A stretch of 12,144 nt of DNA from Chloroflexota bacterium (GTDB taxonomy: Bacteria > Chloroflexota > Anaerolineae > UBA1429): positions 1-12,144 of the forward strand of contig JAAZBY010000257.1 in NCBI GenBank assembly GCA_012513595.1, in the 5' to 3' direction. Positions 1-7,294 of this stretch are shown in pieces (position 1 is the first letter of the stretch; every line of letters begins with the position of its first letter). Position numbers and translations under genes: made by a program. The notes under the pieces were generated by a model. It was given only the letters and a program-made list of their open reading frames with translations. It made no database searches and had not been told where the DNA came from.

Positions 1-1
1 C

Positions 2-1618
2 AAGTGGTTCTTCCTGGCTATGGCGTTGGTGGGCCTGGTCCTCTCGTTCGGGCGCTGGAACCCCCTGTACGCCTACCTGGAGCGGGTGCCGCTGCTCAAC
101 CTCTTTCGGGTGCCGGGGCGGTACTTTTTGTGGACGGACCTGGGCATCGTGGTGCTGGCCACGCTGGGGCTGGCGCACCTCCTGCGAGATGGCTTGCCTC
201 GCGCCGATACCTGGGTGCACTGGGGGCTAGCCGGTGCGGCGGGCACCGGAGCGCTTCTTACCATTGTGCTGGCGCACTCGCTGCAGGCCGAACCTGACCG
301 CCTGGTGGCCGCCTGGAGCTGGCTGCCCTTCCTGCTGACGGTCCTGTCGGTCGCGACGGTCTTTCTTCTGCGCGCCTGGCATCAGCGTCCGGCGCTGGCG
401 CTGGCGCTCCTGCTGCTCGTGGCGGACCTGTACGCCTACGGCGCCGTGCTGGATGGGACTTTCAACGCAACCTGGCCGGTAGAGGCCGTCACGGCCGAGC
501 CGCTATCGGTAGGCTTTTTGCGCGAGCGGCAGGGGCTGGAGCGGCTCTTCACCAAGGAGGAGATCCTCCCAGACTTGGCCGTGCAGCGGGAGGCCCTGTA
601 CCCCTCGATGGCCATGGGCTACGGCCTGCCCAGCGCGAACGTCTATATGCCAGTAGTGCCCCGCACCTACCAGGACTATCTCGCGGGCCTGTTGGCCCAA
701 CGGCTCAATCGCCTGAACGTCGGCTACTACCTGATCCCCCAACTCCTGCCGGTGGATGAGGCCAGCGAGCTGTATGACGTCTACAACCCCTTCGCGGCGC
801 TCCCGACGGACGAATGGGTCGAGGTGGAGCCCCAGCCCGTGGCACGGCTGGTGGTGGAATCCTATCTCAGCCACTCTGCCGACCTGCCCGACGGCATTCT
901 GGCCGCTGAGGTGATGGTGCGGGACGTGGCCGGCAACGAGTATGCCCTGCCGCTAAAGGTGGGCCTACATACGGCGGAGTGGGCCTACGAGCGGTCGGAC
1001 GTGCGCGCGAGCATCGCCCATCAGCGCGCGCCGTTGGCTTCAGAATGGCCGGCCCGGTCGGGCTTTCCCGCCGAGGACCACCCCGGCTACACCTACCGTG
1101 CCACGTATGCCCTCCCGGAGGGCACCTGGGTAAAGGCCGTCATGCTGCGGAGGCAGCGGCCGGAGGCCTATGTGCGCATCGAGCGGGTGCGCTTCGTGGA
1201 TGGGGCCGGGCGAGAGACGCTCCTGGCGCATCTGCTGGGCCTCGGGGACCACGAGATCGTCTACCGCAGCGAGGACGTGCTTATCTACCGCAACTGCGAC
1301 GTCTGGCCGCGGGCCTACCTGGTGGGGCCAGAGCAGGCCGTGATGCGCGACGGCCAGGTGCGCCTGGCGGACGGGCTTACGGCCGCCGAGCTGGGGGCAG
1401 TCACCGTCGAGAGCTATGCGCCCGAGCGCGTCACCCTGCGCGTGGACGCCGAACAGGCCGGCTACGTGGTGTTAGCAGACCAGGCCTACCCCGGGTGGCG
1501 CGCCTCTGTGGACGGGGTGTCGGTGCCGGTGCTGCTGGCAGATGGTCTGTTTCGGGCCGTGCAGGTGCCCGCTGGCGCGCACACGGTCGCGTTTCGGTAC
1601 CTTCCCCTGCACCGGTAG
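2..1618 (+). CDS. YfhO-like polytopic membrane protein, 3' part (5' partial)
   Basis: The reading frame is open from base 2 to the TAG at 1616-1618, so about 538 residues of a longer protein are visible and the start lies outside the window. The N-terminal part of the visible sequence has several hydrophobic helices: around residues 5-15, a segment with the motif LFRVPGRYFLW followed by a helix, then three more up to about residue 150. It ends in a long soluble, presumably extracytoplasmic region. The tail contains the motif YPGWRASVDG and the phrase VPAGAHTVAFRY, which are hallmarks of the C-terminal beta-sandwich of YfhO (PF09586) and related GT-C-like proteins. Family members are linked to glycosylation of cell-envelope polymers, but the substrate here cannot be told. 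Most relatives continue after the FRY motif into one more membrane helix; this one stops at once. It is separated by 168 bases from the next gene, which has its own promoter. Confidence 0.75.
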   Translation, partial: KWFFLAMALVGLVLSFGRWNPLYAYLERVPLLNLFRVPGRYFLWTDLGIVVLATLGLAHLLRDGLPRADTWVHWGLAGAAGTGALLTIVLAHSLQAEPDRLVAAWSWLPFLLTVLSVATVFLLRAWHQRPALALALLLLVADLYAYGAVLDGTFNATWPVEAVTAEPLSVGFLRERQGLERLFTKEEILPDLAVQREALYPSMAMGYGLPSANVYMPVVPRTYQDYLAGLLAQRLNRLNVGYYLIPQLLPVDEASELYDVYNPFAALPTDEWVEVEPQPVARLVVESYLSHSADLPDGILAAEVMVRDVAGNEYALPLKVGLHTAEWAYERSDVRASIAHQRAPLASEWPARSGFPAEDHPGYTYRATYALPEGTWVKAVMLRRQRPEAYVRIERVRFVDGAGRETLLAHLLGLGDHEIVYRSEDVLIYRNCDVWPRAYLVGPEQAVMRDGQVRLADGLTAAELGAVTVESYAPERVTLRVDAEQAGYVVLADQAYPGWRASVDGVSVPVLLADGLFRAVQVPAGAHTVAFRYLPLHR

Positions 1619-1707
1619 AGGCCACCTCCTCCTCCCCTCCCCCCCGGCCCACGAGCGGCCCACGGGCGTGCTCCGCCCGCGCAGATGGGCGGCACCAGGC
1701 ACGCAGG

Positions 1708-1736
1708 TAGACGACCAGCAAGCATCCGGGTATAAT
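1708..1736 (+). promoter_or_regulatory. sigma70-type promoter of the AmaP-like gene
   Basis: A perfect -10 hexamer TATAAT lies at 1731-1736. A 4/6 match to the -35 consensus, TAGACG, lies at 1708-1713 with an ideal 17-base spacer. Transcription would start near 1743, giving a 5' leader of about 44 bases before the ATG at 1787. This is the best-formed promoter in the window and indicates that the AmaP-like gene is transcribed independently of the YfhO-like gene upstream. Confidence 0.7.
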
Positions 1737-1773
1737 ACGGACAGGGCCGTCAACGACCCGCTGTCTGCGAGAC

Positions 1774-1780
1774 AAGGAGG
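1774..1780 (+). promoter_or_regulatory. strong Shine-Dalgarno that fixes the AmaP-like start
   Basis: AAGGAGG at 1774-1780 is a near-perfect anti-16S match. It abuts an in-frame GTG at 1781, which is too close to be used, and sits 6 bases before the ATG at 1787. The ATG is therefore preferred as the start. Confidence 0.8.
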
Positions 1781-1786
1781 GTGCGC

Positions 1787-2788
1787 ATGCGCGTCTACAA
1801 CCGCGTCGTCGTCACGCTGGCAAGCGTCTTGGTGGCGGTGGTCGCAGTGGTGTTCCTCATCACTCCCGCGCGCGTTCTGAACACCCTGGACAACACCCTC
1901 ACCCGTTTTACGGGCGGCGTCACCGGTGGCGGCGCCTACTGGACCGTAACCGTGATCGTGGCCGTGTTAGTGGTGCTCCTGGCGCTGGCTGTGGTGGCCC
2001 TGGAAGTGACCCCGCGGCGGCAGCAGCGGGTGCGCATCCGCGCACAGGGCCGGGGAAACGCCCGGCTGCGGGTCGATTCGGTCGCCCAGACGCTCGAGTA
2101 TCGCATCGATGAGCTCGAGGGGGTCCGCAAGGTCGTCCCGCGGCTGACCAGCCACGGCAAAGACATCGCCGTGCTCCTGGAGGTCGACGCCAGCCCGAAC
2201 GCGAACGTGCCTGCCCTTTCTGACCTGATCATCGACCGCACCATCCGCATCCTCGAGGGGGAGCTGGGCCTGCAGATTCACGGTCGCGTGAACCTGGACA
2301 TTAGCCACGAGCCGTACCCCGTGATACCGGGCGTGGCGCCGGTCATCGGCTATGCTGCCGGGCGCGCTGAGGCCCCGGCCGTGTCCTCCGCTGCGGCGCC
2401 GGCAGGGGAGGTCGCCGCGCCGGTGTACGCCCCGGCGAAAGCCGAACCGTCAGCGGGAGCCCCGCCGGCCGCACACGCGGCCCCCTCGCTGCGGCCGTGG
2501 ACCGAGCCCGCGCCGGCCGCCGAGCCCGCGCCGGCGGAGCCCAAGCCAACTATCCCGGTCTCACCAAAGCCTGCGGTGGCATCGGTCTTTGTCGGTGCTG
2601 AGCCGGTGGTGGCCGAGCCCCACGCGGAGCCCGCGCCCAGCCCCGCGCCGGAGGGCGCGGAGGGCCCCTACCCGGAGCCCGCGGGAGAGGGCTCAGATCG
2701 GGAAGGGCGACCGGCCGAGACGCCCCAGGACGAGGGTGCCCGCCAGGACGAGCAGCCGCCGGCGGAGTGGGGCGGCAGCGCTCTCTGA
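1787..2788 (+). CDS. AmaP/Asp23-like membrane protein with Pro/Ala/Glu-rich tail
   Basis: This 333-residue protein has two membrane helices, about residues 6-26 and 53-73. An Asp23/AmaP-like soluble domain follows, about residues 78-172. It contains the pattern VDSVAQTLEYRIDELEGV and a conserved-looking stretch around LLEVDASPNANVPALSDL. AmaP-family proteins are membrane anchors for alkaline-shock/Asp23 proteins and are associated with envelope stress in Gram-positive bacteria. I infer the same type of role, with the domain on the cytoplasmic side. Residues from about 175 to the end form a low-complexity tail rich in Pro, Ala and Glu with short repeats such as EPAPAAEPAPAE, ending acidic; such tails are normally disordered. 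No separate Asp23 gene is visible. The gene has its own promoter and is followed by a hairpin before scpB. The family assignment rests on topology and the domain pattern, not on a catalytic motif. Confidence 0.65.
   Translation: MRVYNRVVVTLASVLVAVVAVVFLITPARVLNTLDNTLTRFTGGVTGGGAYWTVTVIVAVLVVLLALAVVALEVTPRRQQRVRIRAQGRGNARLRVDSVAQTLEYRIDELEGVRKVVPRLTSHGKDIAVLLEVDASPNANVPALSDLIIDRTIRILEGELGLQIHGRVNLDISHEPYPVIPGVAPVIGYAAGRAEAPAVSSAAAPAGEVAAPVYAPAKAEPSAGAPPAAHAAPSLRPWTEPAPAAEPAPAEPKPTIPVSPKPAVASVFVGAEPVVAEPHAEPAPSPAPEGAEGPYPEPAGEGSDREGRPAETPQDEGARQDEQPPAEWGGSAL
2502..2535 (+). repeat. short tandem repeat in the AmaP-like tail
   Basis: The 16-base unit CCGAGCCCGCGCCGGC occurs at 2502-2517 and again at 2520-2535, a period of 18 bases or six codons, encoding EPAPAA then EPAPAE. 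A partial third copy (GAGCCCGCGCC) lies near 2627. The repeat lies wholly within the low-complexity tail and probably grew by replication slippage. Confidence 0.75.
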
Positions 2789-2816
2789 GCGACTGGAATG
2801 GACCATGGATTCCACA

Positions 2817-2854
2817 GGCCCTCGCCGAACGGGGACGTGCCCGCGGCGAGGGCC
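2817..2854 (+). terminator. hairpin terminator or attenuator between AmaP-like gene and scpB
   Basis: A perfect 11-bp inverted repeat has arms GGCCCTCGCCG (2817-2827) and CGGCGAGGGCC (2844-2854). A further 4-bp inner stem (CGGG/CCCG, 2830-2833 with 2840-2843) stacks inside. It is followed by TTCCTG, a poor U-tract, so termination may be partial. It starts 29 bases after the AmaP-like stop codon. Confidence 0.55.
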
Positions 2855-2861
2855 TTCCTGC

Positions 2862-2880
2862 GCCGGCGCGCCGCGCCGGC
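2862..2880 (+). other. second hairpin just upstream of scpB
   Basis: GCCGGCGC (2862-2869) and GCGCCGGC (2873-2880) form a perfect 8-bp stem with a 3-base loop. It directly follows the preceding hairpin and ends 8 bases before the scpB Shine-Dalgarno. It has no T-tract. It could influence scpB translation or be a by-product of high GC. Confidence 0.4.
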
Positions 2881-2903
2881 CCCGTATTGGGGAGTAGCCT
2901 ATC

Positions 2904-3452
2904 TTGGAGAGCCCACCGATCGAGGTACTGCTGGAGGCGCTGCTGTTCCTCAGTGAGGGGCCGCTGACCGTCGAGGATCTGTCGATGGCCCTGGACCGCA
3001 CGCCCGAGGCGGTGGAAGAGGGACTGGCAGCGCTACAGCAGACCCTGGCCGCGCGAGGAGTGCGGTTGACGCGTTCTGGTCGGCGCGTCCAGATGGTCAC
3101 CGCGCCGGAGGCCGCCCCGGCCATCGAGCGCTTCCTGGGGCAGGAGGCGTCGAGCCGGCTTTCCTCGGCCGCCCTGGAGGCGCTGGCCATCGTGGCCTAC
3201 CAGCAACCGGTGACGCGGGCGCGCGTGGAGGCGATCCGCGGCGTCAACTCGGACGGGGTCCTTCGCACGCTGCAGGCCAGGGGGCTGATCGCCCCGGTGG
3301 GCAGGCTGGAGCAGGTGGGCCGTCCCGAGGTGTTGGGGACCACCATCGAGTTCCTGCAGTACTTTGGCATCGAGAGCCTGGACGATCTTCCCAGCCTGCC
3401 GGAGCTCGAAGAGCCCGACGACGAGCCCAGCTCTCCCTCGCCCGAAGGCTGA
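2904..3452 (+). CDS. scpB: segregation and condensation protein B
   Basis: ScpB is the kleisin-associated subunit of the SMC-ScpA-ScpB condensin, which compacts and segregates the nucleoid. The 182-residue length is normal for the family. The N-terminal winged-helix domain begins with IEVLLEALLFLSEGPLT. The second winged-helix domain carries the family signature LEALAIVAYQQPVTRA, a VRxxNSDGVL-like turn, then VGRPEVLGTT and FLQYFGI. A short acidic Ser/Pro tail ends the protein. The start is the TTG at 2904, supported by GGGGAG at 2889-2894 with a 9-base spacer; no upstream ATG fits the family. It lies 115 bases after the AmaP-like gene and converges on smc with 55 bases between the stops. scpA, usually the gene directly before scpB, is not in the window, and the place it would normally occupy holds the AmaP-like gene. 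Confidence 0.93.
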   Translation: MESPPIEVLLEALLFLSEGPLTVEDLSMALDRTPEAVEEGLAALQQTLAARGVRLTRSGRRVQMVTAPEAAPAIERFLGQEASSRLSSAALEALAIVAYQQPVTRARVEAIRGVNSDGVLRTLQARGLIAPVGRLEQVGRPEVLGTTIEFLQYFGIESLDDLPSLPELEEPDDEPSSPSPEG

Positions 3453-3507
3453 CGGCCACCCCAGGAAGGCGTGCAGGCCGTTCGCGAGGTGCGGCCAGGC
3501 CGTTGCC

Positions 3508-6500
3508 CTAGGCCTCGACGGCAGCCTCCGCCGTACGGCCGTTAGCGGGCGCCGTCACCGCGCCCGAGGCGCCCCCATCACCCGCGCCATCCTCGGGTAG
3601 CTTTAGGGAGATACTCTCTGAAACGCCACGCTCGCCCATAGAGATGCCATAGATGGTGGTGGCCGCCTCGATGGTGTGGCGGTTGTGGGTGATGACGACG
3701 AACTGCGTCGAGCGGGCGTGCTCCATCAAAAGCGTCCGGAAGCGCTGCACGTTGCTCTCGTCAAGCGCCGCGTCGACCTCGTCCAGGCAGCAGAACGGCA
3801 CCGGGTTCGCCTTCAGCAGCGCAAAGAGCAGGGCTACGGCGGTGAGGGCGCGCTCCCCGCCGGATAGGAGCGAGAGGTTCTGTAGCCGTTTGCCCGGTGG
3901 GCGGGCCAGAATGTCCACGCCGGACGTGCTCAGGTCGTCGGCATCGGTCAGTACCAGTTGGGCGCTGCCGCCGTCGAACAGCCGCCTAAAGTACTCCCCG
4001 AAGGCCACGTCGACCGCCCGCACGGTGTTGCCAAAGTCGCGCTCGATGACGGCGTCAAACTCCTCGATCACTTCATGGAGCGAAGCGATCGCGCCGCGCA
4101 GGTCTGCCTCCTGGGTCTCCAGGAAGGTCTGGCGATCGAGCAGCTGCTCGTACTCCTGCGGCGCATCCGGGTTGACGTTGCCGAGGCGACGCAGCCGTAC
4201 GCGCAGCTGGCGAATCTGATCCGAGAGCCCGGGCGGGATGGTGTCGATCTGCGGCAGCACGACGACGTCGTCGCCGAGGCTGAGGCGCAGCTGGTGCGTC
4301 GTCTCGTCGGGGTACTGCATCGGCCCTAGGTTCGCCTCGATGTCCTCCGTCAGCGAGGCGAGCTCCTCGCGGGCGCGCTCGCACTCCAGGGCAGCGCGGC
4401 TCTGCGCAAGCTCGGCCTCATGGAGCCGCTCGACGGCCCGCGTGCGGGCTGCTTCTGCCTCTCGGCGGCTTGCCGAGAGGCCGGCCAGCGCGTCGCGCGC
4501 GGGCTCCAGGCGCGCCGTGAGAGCCTCGAGGCGCCGGGCGACCTCTGCCTGGCGTCCTTGCGCGGCGGCCAACTGCGCGGCGATCTCGGCCGCGTCCTGG
4601 GCCAGAGCCTGCCCCTGGGTCTCTTTGGCGGCGATCTGCTCGTCCAGCTGCTGGAGGTTGTGCCGATGGCTCTCGACGAGGACGCGCTGGCTCTGCACCG
4701 TGCGCTCGCTCACGGCGGTGCGCGTCTCGAGCTCGGCGAGGCGTTGGCGGGCCTGGCGATCGTCGACGGCCTCGAGGCGGGTGCGCAGCTCGGCGGAGCG
4801 GGCCAGGGTGGCCTCGTGGTCGGCTTCGGTGACTGAGAGCTCGTCGCGCAGCCGCTGCTGGCGTCCCAGCAGCTCACCGAGCTCCTTTTCTGCCTGGGCC
4901 AGGCGTGAGGCGCGCCATTTGCTGTCTCTCTGGGCCTCGCGGATCTCCGCCGCGTGAGCGCCGGCGGCCCGCTCGGCCGCCTCACCGAGCTGGCGCTGCC
5001 TGGCGCCCTCGGCCTCGAGCGCCCGGGCGGAGGCGCGCAGTTCGCCCAGCGCGGCGGCCTGGGCCTCCGCGCGGGCCGCTGCCTCGGCCACGCTGCGCTC
5101 GAGCGCTGCGATCTGTTGTGGCAGAGCCTGCCACTCCTGCTCCTGGGCGAGGAGGTTGGTGTTGCGCTGCCGGGTGCCACCGCTTAGGGCGCCGCTGGGC
5201 TGGACGGTCTCGCCCTCCAGCGTGACGTACAGCGAGGCCGATGTGCGCGTGCGCAAGAGGCGCCGCGCGGCGGCGAGGTCATCCACGATGACGACCGAGC
5301 CCAGCAGCATCTCAAACACGGGGCTGAGGCGGTCCTCGTACTGCACCAGCTCGCTGGCCACTCCGACGACGCCGGCCTGCCGCTGAAGCCGCAGCGGCGG
5401 GCGCCCTCGTACTGTGTCGATCGGCAGGAAGGTGGCCCAGCCGCCGCGCTGCCGTTTCAGGTAGTCGATGGCGGCCGCGGCGTCCTCCCACGTCTCGGTG
5501 ACGACGTTCTGCAGGCGAGAGCCGAGGGCCGATTCGATCGCCTCGGCCAACTCGGCCGGCACGGTCATGAGGTTAACCACGGTACCTAGGATGCCGCGCA
5601 GCCCGGCCCGCGGCGAGAGCGCGGCCCGCACGCCGGGGTGGAAGCCGGTCATCTCCTGGCGGAGGCGCCCGAGGAGCTCATAGCGAGAAGCGAGGCCGTC
5701 CTTCTGCCGCCCCAGCCGGGCAAGTTCCTCTTCAGCCGCGGCCAGCTGACCCCTGGCGGCGCCGATCTCCTCCTCGACGCCGGCCAACCGGGCGGCCGTC
5801 TCCTGCCGGACGCGCTCCACGGCAGCCACGCGTGCGGAGAGCTCGGCAGAGCGTTCCTCCAGGCGGGCGAGGAGCTCCTGCAGGCGGGCCTGCTCCTCGG
5901 CGGCCTCCTGCCGGTCGGCCAGCAGCCGATCGTGGCGCTCTCCGAGTTGCTCGGAGCGGGCGCGCTGGGCCGAGAGGGACCTGCCCAGGTTCCCCAGGCG
6001 GGCCTCTACCGAGGAAGCTTCCCGTTCCACTTCCACCCGGGCCGCCTGGTGGACGGCGGCCTCCTCCTGGGTGGCGGCCAGCAGGGCGCGCGCCACGGCG
6101 ACGGCCTCCTCCTGCCGGGCGAGTTCCTCGGCCGAGCGGGCTACCTCCTGGGCCAAGACCTCACGCCGCGATGCGAGGGCCTGGGTCTCAGCGGCCAGGC
6201 CTGCCTGCTGCTGGGCGATGAGGCGCGCCCGCTCCTGGGCGATGGCGTTCTCGCGTTCGTAGGCGTCGGCCTCGGCGCGCAGCGCCTCCAGCCGCGTGGA
6301 GAGCTCGGCGATGGCGCGCTCGCGCGCCAGGCGCTGCTCGTCGAGGGCAGCGAGGGCGCTACCCATCTCTGCGGCGCGCGTTCTGTGCACCTGCAGCGCG
6401 GCCACCTGCGACGTCAGCTGCTCCTCGGCACGCACCAGGGCGCGCTGCCGCCTCTGCCACTGGTACCCGTACCAGATGCGCTGCAGCTCCTCGAGGTCGC

Positions 6501-7158
6501 GGCGCAGCAGCTGCGCCTCCTCGGCCCGCTCCGCCTGGCGCCGCAGGGTACGCCCGCGAGGGACCAGTTCCTGAAGGATGTCGCGCACCCGCTCCAGGTT
6601 GCGCTCGGTCTCCTGAATGCGGCGCAGGGTCTCCTCGCGCTTGCGCAGATGCGCCGAGACGCCCGAGGCCTCTTCGAAAAGCGCGCGACGCGCGTCGGGC
6701 CGCAGGGCCAGGGCCGCGTCGACCATGCCCTGGCCGATGACGGTGTACTTGCTGCGGGCCAGCCCGGCGCCGCTGAGGATATCCAGCACGTCGCGGTAGC
6801 GCACCTGGGTGCCGTTGAGGAGGTACTCGTTCTCTCCGGAGCGGTGAGCGCGGCGCCCGACCACCACCTCCGAGTACTCCAGGGGCAGGATGCCCTCAGA
6901 GTTGTCGATGGTGATCAGCACCTCAGCCAGGCCCATGCGCGCCCGCCCGCCCGTGCCGGCAAAGATCATATCCTCCGTCGACTTGGCTCGCAGCGTGTTG
7001 TAACTCTGCTCACCCATGACCCAGCGGATGGCGTCAGAGATGTTGCTCTTGCCGCTGCCGTTGGGGCCGATCACGGCGGCAATGCCGTCACCGAACTCGA
7101 ACACGGTGCGGGCGGCAAAGCTCTTGAAGCCGTACAGCTCCAGGCGTTTCAGGCGCAT
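3508..7158 (-). CDS. smc: chromosome segregation ATPase SMC
   Basis: This 1216-residue protein is a full-length SMC, the ATPase that forms the ring of bacterial condensin in the cytoplasm. The N-terminal head has Walker A GPNGSGKS (31-38) and a Q-loop glutamine near 143 (IGQG). A long coiled coil runs from about 165 to 505. The hinge spans about 515-660 and contains GLRGILGTVVNL and GALSGG. The returning coiled coil runs to about 940. The C-terminal head has the ABC signature LSGGE (1098-1102), Walker B ending LDEVDAALD with D1126 and E1127, and the H-loop region VVITHNRHT. The last 27 residues are a Gly/Ala-rich tail beyond the conserved end. The ATG at 7156-7158 has GGAG five bases upstream. 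The gene lies downstream of rnc on the same strand, a common arrangement, and is convergent with its partner scpB. All ATPase motifs are intact. Confidence 0.97.
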   Translation of the reverse strand: MRLKRLELYGFKSFAARTVFEFGDGIAAVIGPNGSGKSNISDAIRWVMGEQSYNTLRAKSTEDMIFAGTGGRARMGLAEVLITIDNSEGILPLEYSEVVVGRRAHRSGENEYLLNGTQVRYRDVLDILSGAGLARSKYTVIGQGMVDAALALRPDARRALFEEASGVSAHLRKREETLRRIQETERNLERVRDILQELVPRGRTLRRQAERAEEAQLLRRDLEELQRIWYGYQWQRRQRALVRAEEQLTSQVAALQVHRTRAAEMGSALAALDEQRLARERAIAELSTRLEALRAEADAYERENAIAQERARLIAQQQAGLAAETQALASRREVLAQEVARSAEELARQEEAVAVARALLAATQEEAAVHQAARVEVEREASSVEARLGNLGRSLSAQRARSEQLGERHDRLLADRQEAAEEQARLQELLARLEERSAELSARVAAVERVRQETAARLAGVEEEIGAARGQLAAAEEELARLGRQKDGLASRYELLGRLRQEMTGFHPGVRAALSPRAGLRGILGTVVNLMTVPAELAEAIESALGSRLQNVVTETWEDAAAAIDYLKRQRGGWATFLPIDTVRGRPPLRLQRQAGVVGVASELVQYEDRLSPVFEMLLGSVVIVDDLAAARRLLRTRTSASLYVTLEGETVQPSGALSGGTRQRNTNLLAQEQEWQALPQQIAALERSVAEAAARAEAQAAALGELRASARALEAEGARQRQLGEAAERAAGAHAAEIREAQRDSKWRASRLAQAEKELGELLGRQQRLRDELSVTEADHEATLARSAELRTRLEAVDDRQARQRLAELETRTAVSERTVQSQRVLVESHRHNLQQLDEQIAAKETQGQALAQDAAEIAAQLAAAQGRQAEVARRLEALTARLEPARDALAGLSASRREAEAARTRAVERLHEAELAQSRAALECERAREELASLTEDIEANLGPMQYPDETTHQLRLSLGDDVVVLPQIDTIPPGLSDQIRQLRVRLRRLGNVNPDAPQEYEQLLDRQTFLETQEADLRGAIASLHEVIEEFDAVIERDFGNTVRAVDVAFGEYFRRLFDGGSAQLVLTDADDLSTSGVDILARPPGKRLQNLSLLSGGERALTAVALLFALLKANPVPFCCLDEVDAALDESNVQRFRTLLMEHARSTQFVVITHNRHTIEAATTIYGISMGERGVSESISLKLPEDGAGDGGASGAVTAPANGRTAEAAVEA

Positions 7159-7192
7159 GGGTTCTCCGCCGGGGCGCTACATGGGTATTCTG

Positions 7193-7198
7193 AGTATA
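7193..7198 (-). promoter_or_regulatory. possible -10 element upstream of smc
   Basis: Read on the minus strand, TATACT lies 34 bases before the smc ATG, in the 136-base gap after rnc. No convincing -35 hexamer is found at 16-19 bases upstream and there is no TGn extension, so this is only a candidate internal promoter for smc. Confidence 0.35.
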
Positions 7199-7294
7199 CG
7201 GTCCTGCCTCGACGGGTGCGGGCTCGCCGCGAGGGGGCCGGCGCATCGCCTGGGGTCGGCCAGGTACCTGGGCGCGGAGGCATGGCTGGGCCGC

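Noticed and set aside
1663..1679. Hairpin CGGGCG/CGCCCG after the YfhO-like gene, next to a C-rich tract at 1625-1646.
   Set aside because: The 6-bp stem has no U-tract and such stems are common at this base composition, so I do not call it a terminator.
2352..2897. Arg/Pro-rich open frame overlapping the AmaP-like tail.
   Set aside because: It is the alternate reading of the repetitive GC-rich tail codons, with no ribosome site or recognisable domain.
3476..3496. Hairpin GGCCG/CGGCC between the scpB and smc stops as a bidirectional terminator.
   Set aside because: It has only 5 bp, an 11-base loop and no T-tract on either strand.
7260..7271. Perfect 12-bp palindrome CCAGGTACCTGG downstream of rnc.
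   Set aside because: It is a single copy, not followed by a T-tract and not near the candidate promoter. It may be chance.
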